Shown here one piece after another: positions 47,449 through 55,000 of a stretch of 56,442 bases of DNA (its first letter is position 1; each line of letters starts with the position of its first letter). The translations under genes and the position numbers were made by a program. The stretch is from Acidobacteriaceae bacterium (GTDB lineage: Bacteria; Acidobacteriota; Terriglobia; Terriglobales; Acidobacteriaceae), in assembly GCA_003152695.1 (NCBI GenBank), contig PMAT01000105.1, positions 1 through 56,442 of the forward strand, written 5' to 3'. The notes under the pieces are model-generated. The model was given only the letters and a program-made list of their open reading frames with translations, did no database searches and was not told the DNA's origin.

Positions 47449-48516
47449 ATGGAACAAGGCGAAACCGCTCCCGAGATCTCGGTCATCGTTCCGGCGCGAA
47501 ACGAAGAAGCCTGCCTGGCCGAATGCTTGCGGTCGCTGGTTGACCAGGCGGGGTCTGCCTACGAGGTCATCGTGGTCGACGACCACTCGACCGACGGCAC
47601 GCGCGCCATCGCCGAAAGCTTTCCGGTGAATCTGGTCAGCGCGGGTGAATTGCTGCCTGGTTGGATCGGCAAATGCAACGCGGCCTGGAGCGGCGCCAAA
47701 GCGGCGAAAGGGAAGTGGCTGCTGTTTACCGATGCGGATACCCGGCACGCGCCGGACTCCATCGCGCGCGGCTTGCAGGAAGCGAAAGAGAACAGCGCGG
47801 ACATGCTCTCCTATTCACCCAAGCAGGAAGTGCGCGGATTCGCGGAACGTGCGCTGATGCCCGTCATCTTTGCCGAACTGGCGACGACCTATCCGCCCAA
47901 GGAAGTGTGCGATCCCAAGTCGCCGGTGGCCGCTGCCAACGGACAGTACTTGCTCATGCGGCGGGAAGCTTACGACGCGGTGGGTGGCCACGCCGCGGTT
48001 GCGACTACGCCGTTGGAGGATGTGGAGCTGGCAAAACGGCTGAAGCAGGCGGGATTTGCTCTGCGTTTTGGCATGTCCGACGCAGTCAGCACCCGAATGT
48101 ATCGCAGCTTTCCCCAGATGTGGGAAGGCTGGACCAAGAACCTGGCGCTGCTGTTTCCCAAGCCGCGAAGGCTGGCCTTATGGCGGGCGCTGGAGTTTGT
48201 CGCCATCTTGGCCATGCTGACGTTTGCGATTGTCTCGTTGACCAAGGGCGACATGATCACCTTCCTTGTCGCGGCGGCGGTGACCCTGCAGTGGCTTTAT
48301 CTCTTCGGGAGGCGCATTGCGCGCGCCCATTTTGACGGGCTGTCCAATACGCTGGCGTTCTTCGGATTGCCGCTTTTCGCGGTTCTTTTGGTCAACTCAA
48401 GCATCTCTCATGAGAAGGGAACAGTTCGCTGGAAGGGACGCGAGTATTCGGGTTTGCGAAATGTTCAACCAGCGGACGAAGCGCCGGTCGCCGCTGGAAA
48501 CACGTCGGCGCACTAA
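47449..48516 (+). CDS. family 2 glycosyltransferase with C-terminal TM helices, 355 aa
   Basis: ATG 47449 begins MEQGETAPEISVIVPARNEE; GTG 47416 is a possible longer start. The GT-A core has VIVVDDHSTDGTRAIA, FTDADTRHAPDS (metal-binding DxD) and EDVELAKRLKQ. Three or four TM helices close the protein ('LEFVAILAMLTFAIVSL', 'FFGLPLFAVLLVN'). It resembles HpnB-type hopanoid-associated or membrane GT2 enzymes. It ends 43 bases before the first PTPS gene on the same strand, so it could be part of the pterin operon, although that is only inferred. Confidence 0.82.
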   Translation: MEQGETAPEISVIVPARNEEACLAECLRSLVDQAGSAYEVIVVDDHSTDGTRAIAESFPVNLVSAGELLPGWIGKCNAAWSGAKAAKGKWLLFTDADTRHAPDSIARGLQEAKENSADMLSYSPKQEVRGFAERALMPVIFAELATTYPPKEVCDPKSPVAAANGQYLLMRREAYDAVGGHAAVATTPLEDVELAKRLKQAGFALRFGMSDAVSTRMYRSFPQMWEGWTKNLALLFPKPRRLALWRALEFVAILAMLTFAIVSLTKGDMITFLVAAAVTLQWLYLFGRRIARAHFDGLSNTLAFFGLPLFAVLLVNSSISHEKGTVRWKGREYSGLRNVQPADEAPVAAGNTSAH

Positions 48517-48559
48517 ACCGCATGCACTACTTCAGGCGTAAAAGCCGGCCCAGGAAAAC

Positions 48560-48970
48560 ATGGTCTATCTAACCCGCAAGTGTGAGTTTTCCGCGTCGCA
48601 CTATTATCACAACCCCGAGTTCTCGACGGAAGAAAACCAGCGCATCTTCGGCAAGTGTGCCAACTTGAATGGCCACGGACACAACTACACCCTCGAGGTG
48701 ACGGTGAAGGGCGATGTCGACCCTAAGACGGGTTTTGTAGTGGACTTGAAGGAGCTTAAGGAAATCTTGAACCGCGAAGTCCTCGACGCGCTTGATCATC
48801 GCCATCTGAATAAGGAAGTGCCGGAGTTCCTGCGACAAATTCCTACGACGGAGAATCTTGCCATCGCCATCTGGAATCGCTTGCAAGGCAAGTTGCATGT
48901 GGCAAAGCTGCATCGCGTGCGGGTGTACGAGTTGCCCGACCTCTTCGTCGATTTCTACGGAGAAGCATGA
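48560..48970 (+). CDS. 6-pyruvoyl-tetrahydropterin synthase, paralog 1, 136 aa
   Basis: AGGAAAAC precedes ATG 48560. All PTPS key residues are present: zinc His14, His39 and His41 (FSASHYY; NGHGHNY), catalytic Cys33 in FGKCANLNGHGH, the Asp79-His80 pair in LDHRHL, TTEN, and pterin-binding Glu in VYELPD. The C-x5-HGH spacing matches animal PTPS (CNNPNGHGH), not bacterial QueD (C-x3-HGH). It converts 7,8-dihydroneopterin triphosphate to 6-pyruvoyl-tetrahydropterin. It overlaps paralog 2 by ATGA. The substrate assignment follows the family and is unproven here. Confidence 0.88.
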   Translation: MVYLTRKCEFSASHYYHNPEFSTEENQRIFGKCANLNGHGHNYTLEVTVKGDVDPKTGFVVDLKELKEILNREVLDALDHRHLNKEVPEFLRQIPTTENLAIAIWNRLQGKLHVAKLHRVRVYELPDLFVDFYGEA

Positions 48971-49389
48971 AGGCCCATCTGACGCGGCGCTATCTGTTTT
49001 CGGCGTCCCACCGGTTGCACTGCGATGGGCTCTCCGAGTCGGAGAACCAGGCGACTTACGGCAAGTGTAATAATCCGCACGGCCACGGGCACAACTACGC
49101 ACTGGAGGTCACGGTGAGCGGACAAGTCAATCCGCAGACCGGAATGGTATGCAACCTGGTTGATTTGGACGGCGCAGTGCATCGTGAAGTGTTGGAACGC
49201 TTCGATCACGTGAACTTGAATGCGCGTCGAGAATTCGCGGCGACCGTGCCCACCACGGAAAATCTAAGCGAGGTCATCTTCAACATTTTGAAGCAAAGAT
49301 TTACTGCGGCTCATCTTGAGGAGGTACGGCTCGAAGAGACTATGATGAATAGCTTCGAGTACGCAGGCGGAGCGGAATTACGGGTGTAA
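48967..49389 (+). CDS. 6-pyruvoyl-tetrahydropterin synthase, paralog 2, 140 aa
   Basis: ATGA overlap with paralog 1. The residues are again complete: His15 in FSASHRL, Cys34 in [14 protein letters not shown], His40 and His42, FDHVNL, TTEN and LEET. It shares about half of its residues with paralog 1 by eye, but the middle ([15 protein letters not shown]) and the tail differ, so it is an old duplication. It ends 15 bases before folE. The presence of two intact PTPS genes in tandem is uncommon; one may act on a related pterin or form a hetero-oligomer. Confidence 0.88.
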   Translation: MKAHLTRRYLFSASHRLHCDGLSESENQATYGKCNNPHGHGHNYALEVTVSGQVNPQTGMVCNLVDLDGAVHREVLERFDHVNLNARREFAATVPTTENLSEVIFNILKQRFTAAHLEEVRLEETMMNSFEYAGGAELRV

Positions 49390-49403
49390 GCCTGGAGAGA
49401 CTG

Positions 49404-50003
49404 ATGAGAGACCTGACGGAAACGCCGACCCTGACCAGTGCCAGCTTCGAAGAACTGGCGCGCGAGATGCTGGTTCGCCTGGGCGAACAGCCTGATCGCG
49501 AGGGCCTGTTGAAGACGCCGGAGCGCTACGCCAACGCTTTGCAGTACCTGACCAAGGGCTACGGCGAAGACCCGGAACAAATGCTGAAGGCAGCGCTGTT
49601 CAGCGTGGACTACGATGAGATGGTGATCGTGAAGGACATCGAAATGTTCAGCCTTTGCGAGCACCATGTGCTGCCATTCTTCGGCAAGGTGCACGTGGCT
49701 TACATTCCCAAGGGCAAAGTGATCGGCCTGAGCAAGGTCCCGCGGTTGGTGGAAGTGTTTGCCCGTCGTCTCCAGGTGCAGGAGCGTCTGACCGTGCAAA
49801 TTGCGGAGACAATTCAAAAGGCGATTCAACCCTTGGGCGTCGGAGTGGTCATCGAGGCACGCCACCTGTGCATGATGATGCGCGGGGTCGAGAAGCAACA
49901 TTCGGCCACGGTGACGTCGTCCATGCTTGGCGCCTTCCGCGCACAACAGACCCGCCAGGAATTTTTGTCCCTGATCCACGCCAAGAACGGCAGCGGAATC
50001 TAA
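49404..50003 (+). CDS. folE: GTP cyclohydrolase I, 199 aa
   Basis: ATG 49404 with GGAGAG upstream. The core has [34 protein letters not shown] (zinc Cys-His), [19 protein letters not shown] (split), and HLCMMMRGV with the second Cys. It forms 7,8-dihydroneopterin triphosphate from GTP, the substrate of the two upstream PTPS genes. Full length (about 190-220). It starts 15 bases after paralog 2 and ends 3 bases before the SDR gene, so all four are one operon. Confidence 0.95.
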   Translation: MRDLTETPTLTSASFEELAREMLVRLGEQPDREGLLKTPERYANALQYLTKGYGEDPEQMLKAALFSVDYDEMVIVKDIEMFSLCEHHVLPFFGKVHVAYIPKGKVIGLSKVPRLVEVFARRLQVQERLTVQIAETIQKAIQPLGVGVVIEARHLCMMMRGVEKQHSATVTSSMLGAFRAQQTRQEFLSLIHAKNGSGI

Positions 50004-50006
50004 TCC

Positions 50007-50822
50007 ATGACTGCGAAGAAGCCGCAGTCTCACCGCAAAACAGGAATCAACACCCAGGAATCGCGCTCTGGTAAACCTCGCTTATTGGGCAAGGTCGCGG
50101 TCGTGACTGGCGCCAGCCGCGGCATCGGCTTCGCCATTGCCCGCACCTTTGCCGCCGAAGGTTGCAGCGTCGTCATCACGGGTCGCGATGCTGCAACGCT
50201 CGCCAAGAGCGCCGCGGAACTCAGGCGGTTGCTTCCGAAACAAACATCTGCGCATGACAAGGGTGGCGCTCAGATCGTCGCCGAGGTTTGCGACGTGCGC
50301 GATCCAGATTCCGTCGCGTTGCTTTTCGCGATGGTGAAGCAGCGCTTCGGCAGGCTCGACCTGCTGGTGAACAATGCAGGGATTGCTCAACCGGCAGTTT
50401 CCATCGAACAAACCAGCCTCGAAGTATGGCGCGCTGCGATCGATACCAACCTCACAGGCTTGTTTCTCTGCACACGCGCGGCGCTGCCTCTCATGCAGGC
50501 GGGCGCGATCATCATCAACAACCTCTCGGTTGCGGCCAGGACCGTGTTTCCAAATTTCGCCGCCTACAACGCCTCCAAGCATGGCGCACTGGGCTTCACC
50601 TTGTCGCTGCGCGATGAACTCATCCCTCGCGGCATTCGCGTGGTTGCGCTTATGCCCGGCGCAACCGACACCGATTTGTGGCAGCAATTCTGGCCCGACG
50701 CTCCGCGCGAACGCATGGTTGACGTGGAGAGCGTCGCCCAAGCCGTGCTCTACGCCGTGCTTCTGCCGCCGAATGCAAATCTGTCCGAGCTTGTGCTAGC
50801 GCCGAGCGGCGGAGCGCTGTAG
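50007..50822 (+). CDS. SDR oxidoreductase, sepiapterin-reductase candidate, 271 aa
   Basis: Rossmann motif VVTGASRGIGFAIA, NNAGIAQ, and the YxxxK pair in YNASKHGALGF mark a classical short-chain dehydrogenase, probably NADPH dependent (Arg after the glycine motif, TGRDAA). It follows folE by three bases. Its place behind folE and two PTPS genes makes a sepiapterin-reductase-like step (6-pyruvoyl-tetrahydropterin to BH4) a reasonable guess. Bacterial SDRs are too similar to fix the substrate from sequence. The N-terminus (first 25 residues) is Lys/Gln/Arg-rich and may be non-conserved. Confidence 0.8.
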   Translation: MTAKKPQSHRKTGINTQESRSGKPRLLGKVAVVTGASRGIGFAIARTFAAEGCSVVITGRDAATLAKSAAELRRLLPKQTSAHDKGGAQIVAEVCDVRDPDSVALLFAMVKQRFGRLDLLVNNAGIAQPAVSIEQTSLEVWRAAIDTNLTGLFLCTRAALPLMQAGAIIINNLSVAARTVFPNFAAYNASKHGALGFTLSLRDELIPRGIRVVALMPGATDTDLWQQFWPDAPRERMVDVESVAQAVLYAVLLPPNANLSELVLAPSGGAL

Positions 50823-50839
50823 CTAGCAATCCGCGATGC

Positions 50840-51589
50840 TCACAGCCCGTAGTGATAGCGCCGCGTCCGGGCAGGGAAGACCTTAATCAGCAGCATGCCT
50901 GCCAGAAAGCCTCCGACGTGGGCCCAGAAGGCGATCCCGCTGGAGTTGCCGCCACGCGCCGTGATCGAGCTGGCAGCTCCGCTGAGAAACTGCGCGACAA
51001 ACCAATAGCCGAGCACAATCCAGGCCGGCAGCCACATGAAAAAGACGAAGAAGAACGGCACCAGGGTCAACACGCGTGCTCGCGGATACAACAGGAAGTA
51101 CGCTCCCATCACCCCGGCAATCGCACCGCTGGCGCCCACGCTGGGCACGGTCGAGGCAATATTGAACAGCGTGTGCAGCAGCGCGGCCGCAATTCCGCAG
51201 ACGAAGTAAAGCACCAAATAGAGTGAATGCCCGAGATAATCTTCCACGTTGTCGCCGAAGATCCACAACGCCCACATGTTGAAGATCAGATGCAGCCAGC
51301 CGCCGTGCAGGAACATCGAGGTGAGGAATGGCAGGATGGCTTCCGTAGTTGAGACGTAGCGCATGCCGAGGCCCGAGATGAGGTCCCAGGGCACGTATCC
51401 ATGGTTGAAGAGGACGACCGTTAACCGCGCGGGTACCAAGCCGAACAAGGTAAGAATCTGTGGACTAGGCTCTGGCGGAAGCCACTGCCAATTCAGGGAT
51501 AGAAAGAACGCCAGCGTATTTAGCGCCAGCAGCGCATAAGTCACGTACGGAGTGCCGATCCGGGGTGCGTCGTCTTTCAGCGGGATCAT
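50840..51589 (-). CDS. rhomboid-family intramembrane serine protease, 249 aa
   Basis: Six to seven TM helices. The catalytic dyad is visible as GASGAIAGVMGAY (Ser) and HVGGFLAGM (His). HLIFNMWALWIFGDNVED is the typical HxxxN-W region. It begins MIPLKDDAPRIGTPYVTY, the common short N-terminus. Rhomboids cut TM helices of membrane proteins. It ends 18 bases after the convergent SDR gene and diverges from truB. Confidence 0.92.
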   Translation of the reverse strand: MIPLKDDAPRIGTPYVTYALLALNTLAFFLSLNWQWLPPEPSPQILTLFGLVPARLTVVLFNHGYVPWDLISGLGMRYVSTTEAILPFLTSMFLHGGWLHLIFNMWALWIFGDNVEDYLGHSLYLVLYFVCGIAAALLHTLFNIASTVPSVGASGAIAGVMGAYFLLYPRARVLTLVPFFFVFFMWLPAWIVLGYWFVAQFLSGAASSITARGGNSSGIAFWAHVGGFLAGMLLIKVFPARTRRYHYGL

Positions 51590-51710
51590 AGGACGTGGGT
51601 CACGCGTGCCGCATGGCAGGGAACTGAATTCCCTTCAAATTCCGCGCGGCTGCCGGGTTCTCGCCGGCGATTTGACCAAACCACCATTGAACCTACACGA
51701 TAGCAGAAGG

Positions 51711-52595
51711 ATGCCGCTCAATGGTGTGATCGTGGTGGATAAACCTGCGGGATGGACCTCGCACGATGTCGTGGCGAAGTCACGCCGCATTTTGGGCGAA
51801 CGCTCCATCGGGCACCTGGGAACCCTCGACCCCATGGCGACCGGAGTGCTTCCTCTGGTGCTGGGGCGGATGACCCGCCTGTGCCAATTTTATTTGTCCT
51901 CGGAAAAGGCTTATGAGGGGACAATCCGGCTGGGGGTCGCGACCGACACTTACGATTGCGACGGCGACCCGGCGGGACCGTCGCAGGTAGTCAATGTAAC
52001 ACTTGAAGAACTTTGCGCCGTCGCGTCGGGGTTTGTTGGCGTCCTCCAGCAGACTCCACCCCCGTTTTCCGCCAAGAAGATCAAAGGCGTTCCGGCCTAC
52101 AAGCTGGCCCGTAAGAAGCAGCATGTCGAGCTTGAGCCGGTCTCGGTGGAAGTGAAGGAATTCACGGTCCTGGGCCTGAGCAACGGCCTGGTCGATTTTC
52201 GCTGCCGGGTGTCGTCGGGGACCTATGTCCGCAGCCTGGCCCACGAATTGGGGCAAAAGCTGGGCATCGGGGCCCATCTGGCCAGCCTCCGCCGGACGCA
52301 GGTAGCCGAGTTCGCTGTCGAGCAGAGCCATACGTTGGAGGAAATGGGCGAAGCTGCCAGCCAAGGCCGTATCCAGGAGTTGCTGGTCCATCCGCGGCGG
52401 GTCCTGCCGGAGATTCCGTCGGTTGTGGCCACCGACGAGGACATCGCGAAAATTCGCCATGGCCGGACCGTGAACCTGCCGGAAATGTCCCGGTCGCGTT
52501 TCGTGAAGGTCTTTGCCGGACAATCTGAGCTGATCTGCATCGCCAGCCGGGTGGCAGGGACGCTGTTCCATCCCAAGGTGGTGCTGTGCGGCTAG
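51711..52595 (+). CDS. truB: tRNA pseudouridine-55 synthase TruB, 294 aa
   Basis: ATG 51711 (MPLNGVIVVDKPAGWTSHDV), with AGAAGG immediately before it, is the family N-terminus; the frame open to 51552 is not used. The catalytic Asp lies in HLGTLDPMATGVLPL. The motif 'YEGTIRLGVATDTYDCDGD' and RVSSGTYVRSLAHELG are present. It converts U55 of the T-loop. Length is normal (about 295-315). Confidence 0.95.
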   Translation: MPLNGVIVVDKPAGWTSHDVVAKSRRILGERSIGHLGTLDPMATGVLPLVLGRMTRLCQFYLSSEKAYEGTIRLGVATDTYDCDGDPAGPSQVVNVTLEELCAVASGFVGVLQQTPPPFSAKKIKGVPAYKLARKKQHVELEPVSVEVKEFTVLGLSNGLVDFRCRVSSGTYVRSLAHELGQKLGIGAHLASLRRTQVAEFAVEQSHTLEEMGEAASQGRIQELLVHPRRVLPEIPSVVATDEDIAKIRHGRTVNLPEMSRSRFVKVFAGQSELICIASRVAGTLFHPKVVLCG

Positions 52596-52637
52596 CCTGC
52601 GGGTGTACACTTTTTTGTACTTTGGAGGGAAGCCTCT

Positions 52638-52973
52638 GTGGCCGCTGACGAAACCCCTGTTTTGCAGTTGGAGATCGAAAGACAACCCGATGCGAACATC
52701 GTGCACTGCACGGGCAAGGTGGTGATTGACTCCTGGGCCATGTTCACCGTGGCGGTCCGCGCACTCATTCCTGAGGGCAAGCCGATCCTCGTGGATCTGG
52801 CCAAAGTCACCCTGGTGGATAGTGTCGGCATCGGCACCTTCGTCAGCGTCTGGGCCTCCGCTCGAAAGAGCGGCTGCGAGCTGAAATTCATCAATCTGAA
52901 CGACGACATCCACGACTTGTTCGAGATCACCCGCTTGCACGGCCTGTTTGGCGGCGACGCCCCCGGCGCTTAA
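52638..52973 (+). CDS. STAS-domain anti-sigma-factor antagonist, 111 aa
   Basis: GTG 52638 with GGAGGG upstream. A single STAS domain has 'VHCTGKVVIDSWAMF', 'GKPILVDLAKVTLVDSVGIG' (Ser in the DSVGIG segment is the phospho-acceptor position of SpoIIAA) and 'CELKFINLNDDIHDLFEITR'. It is likely part of a partner-switch with an anti-sigma kinase not seen here. A damaged copy of its 3' two thirds lies at 53553-53772. Confidence 0.88.
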   Translation: MAADETPVLQLEIERQPDANIVHCTGKVVIDSWAMFTVAVRALIPEGKPILVDLAKVTLVDSVGIGTFVSVWASARKSGCELKFINLNDDIHDLFEITRLHGLFGGDAPGA

Positions 52974-53058
52974 AGGACGTGCGTGAGAACCCGTTCTCAG
53001 TTGGCAGGGTGGAACACGGAAAAAGCACCCTAAGTACCCCTCCCCCCCGGCATTTCTG

Positions 53059-53280
53059 CATCTTTGTTTTCAATACTTTGCCTGCAAAGTATTCATAACA
53101 CGTAACTTAGATGCATTCGTAAGTCTTTGCTACTCAATACCTTGCGAGATTCCCGCCAAAGTATTCATAACACTTGACTTAGTGGCAACTCTAAGTCTTT
53201 GCTGCTCAATACTTTACACGATTCCAGCCAAAGTATTCTATCTAAATCAGTTACACGCAAAGTATTCCGAACAAAGCACT
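53059..53280. repeat. three 72-base repeats of the AAAGTATTC type
   Basis: AAAGTATTC occurs at 53086, 53158 and 53230, spaced exactly 72 bases, and again at 53259. The first copy is inside a perfect 10+2+10 palindrome (AATACTTTGC/GCAAAGTATT, 53072-53093). Inverted copies CAATACTTT or CAATACCTT precede each. The words CATAACAC, CTTAG and TAAGTCTTTGCT recur with the same phase. No gene is encoded; the region lies between the intact and broken STAS copies. Confidence 0.85.
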
Positions 53281-53289
53281 TATCGGGTG

Positions 53290-53420
53290 CCCAAGGGGTG
53301 CCCCATCCTAACCTTCTTTTGACTAGGGTGGGAATTTGCTGGGTCGCTGGTTTTCAAAGATCGCCGCCGCACGGGGCCCCATCCTAGCCTTCCTTTGGCA
53401 AGGGTGGGAACTTAGCCGTT
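53290..53420. repeat. two GGGTGCCCCATCC...GGGTGGG hairpin repeats
   Basis: CCCCATCCTAACC...CTAGGGTGGGAA (53300-53333) and CCCCATCCTAGCC...AAGGGTGGGAA (53377-53410) are two copies of a 35-base element. Each has near-complementary ends CCCA(T)CCTA and TAGGGTGGG. They follow the 72-base repeats. A related inverted copy lies at 3521-3555. Confidence 0.75.
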
Positions 53421-53552
53421 CACGGTCACCGCTGCACAACGGAGGCGGGCATTCGCGGCGCCGAAGACTGACTCCGGCCTTTTCATTCTATTTTGCGGGT
53501 ATATGTGGGGCCGAGGAGAAAACGCATTCCGCAGAACGAAGGTAATCACACT

Positions 53553-53772
53553 CTCCGTGCGTTCATTCCTGAGGGCAAGCCGATCCTTGTTGACCTGGCC
53601 AACGTGAGCCAGCGGACAGCGTGGGCATCGGCGCCTTCGTCAGCCTCAGGGCCTCAGCCCGAAAGAGCGCTGCGAGCTTGAGTTCATCAATCTGAACGAA
53701 CACACTCACGATCTGTTCGAGATCACCCGCTTGCACGGCCTGTTTGGGTCCGATGTCCCCGGCGCCGACTAA
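53553..53772 (+). pseudogene. broken 3' copy of the STAS gene
   Basis: Bases 53553-53772 match codons of the STAS gene from about 52754 to its stop (52973), for example ATTCCTGAGGGCAAGCCGAT, the ATCAATCTGAACGA region and CTTGCACGGCCTGTTTG. There are two single-base deletions (near 53610-53625 and 53675) that shift the frame. No start remains. Divergence is moderate, so the copy has been decaying since duplication. About 580 bases separate it from the original gene. Confidence 0.88.
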
Positions 53773-54031
53773 GACTCCATAAGGTGTTGCGTCACTTCAG
53801 GTTAGGGTTTTGTTGCGCACTTAACCCGGCGAGAGAGCAACGGTCCCAACCTGGTTCTTGGGGCATGGGGGCCAGTCCTGGGCGAAGCGGGGCCATCGCC
53901 AATCACATCGTGTCAACGTGTTCGTTAACGGGACGAGGGACCACGTCCCTTGAATTCGCTGGGGGGATTCCACCTGCCAGCCCAGCTATACTTTCAACGC
54001 CGACATCGAACTGCCGGATCGGGAGGCTGCG

Positions 54032-55000
54032 ATGAACGTAACGCGAATGCTCAAGAGTTCCGTTGTATCCGGAATATTCGCAAACTGGCTTACTCAATTA
54101 CTCGCTAGCGTCGTTGGATTGGCGGTTCTAGGGCTCGGCCGGATTTTTGGCTGGTACACAAACTTAGAATGGATTTCGTTAGCTGCAGGATACAGTGTCC
54201 TCTGGATCGCGCTGATTTTTCTGTACTTCCGTAAGGCGCCCGGCCGAATTGAGGCCCCAGCGGCAGAATTGCCAGCCACCTCAAGATTGCCGTCCCGCAC
54301 CCGACGCCTCCTTCTTTTTCTCATTGTTACAATGCCCATCGTCCCGCTTGCCGGCACTGCGCTGTGGAGACTTTATGAGAGAGTTCCTCCACGCCACGTA
54401 CTTATTCTGGTTGCTAATTTCGAGGAGGATGGCAGCCAACGCCCTCTTACAGAAACAATCCTGCAAAATCTTGAGGACGCCACGAGAAACTATCCGGACA
54501 TCAAGGTGGAGCACCTCGATAAATTTATCCCATGGGAAACAGAGGAGGGAAACCGGGCTGCAGATCAAGCAGGTGCTGCCAGAAAGGCAAGCGTGGTCCT
54601 CTGGGGCAACTACGCCAAGACGACGACACACGCGAGGGTAGTAGTTCATTTTCATGTACTGGGCAGAGGTCGTGTCAATAGTCTGAAGCTCAATAGCGAG
54701 CGTGAAAAGCTAGTCGTTCCACTCTCGGCTCTCGAGGACTTCTCGGTTGGCCAAACAGTTTCTAGCCAGATGAGCTATGTCACTTTTCTGGCGGTTGGGA
54801 TCGCCCACAATAGGGCGGGGGACGATAAGGGAGCACTTTCCTACTATGACGCCGCGCTGCGGTACGCCGAGAATGAACCGCAGGACCTTGTCAATCCTGA
54901 AGCTCTATATGGCTATCGTGGAATATCACATTTCATCCTCGTCCAAATTAACTCCGCTGTGCTGAGCGTCGCCGGGAAGAAGAAGGCTGAGAGTCTCTGA
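54032..55000 (+). CDS. membrane TPR-type protein truncated by an IS4 element, 322 aa
   Basis: ATG 54032. Two TM segments lie at about residues 18-60 (LLASVVGLAVLGLGRIFGW, 'AAGYSVLWIALIFLYF') and one at 90-108 (LLLFLIVTMPIVPLAGTAL). After that comes a cytoplasmic or extracytoplasmic domain, with a TPR-like unit at about 257-278 (GIAHNRAGDDKGALSYYDAA). The insertion's left inverted repeat begins at 54934, residue 301, so the last 22 residues (FILVQINSAVLSVAG...) are IS-derived. The intact gene was longer. Function unknown. Confidence 0.7.
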   Translation: MNVTRMLKSSVVSGIFANWLTQLLASVVGLAVLGLGRIFGWYTNLEWISLAAGYSVLWIALIFLYFRKAPGRIEAPAAELPATSRLPSRTRRLLLFLIVTMPIVPLAGTALWRLYERVPPRHVLILVANFEEDGSQRPLTETILQNLEDATRNYPDIKVEHLDKFIPWETEEGNRAADQAGAARKASVVLWGNYAKTTTHARVVVHFHVLGRGRVNSLKLNSEREKLVVPLSALEDFSVGQTVSSQMSYVTFLAVGIAHNRAGDDKGALSYYDAALRYAENEPQDLVNPEALYGYRGISHFILVQINSAVLSVAGKKKAESL

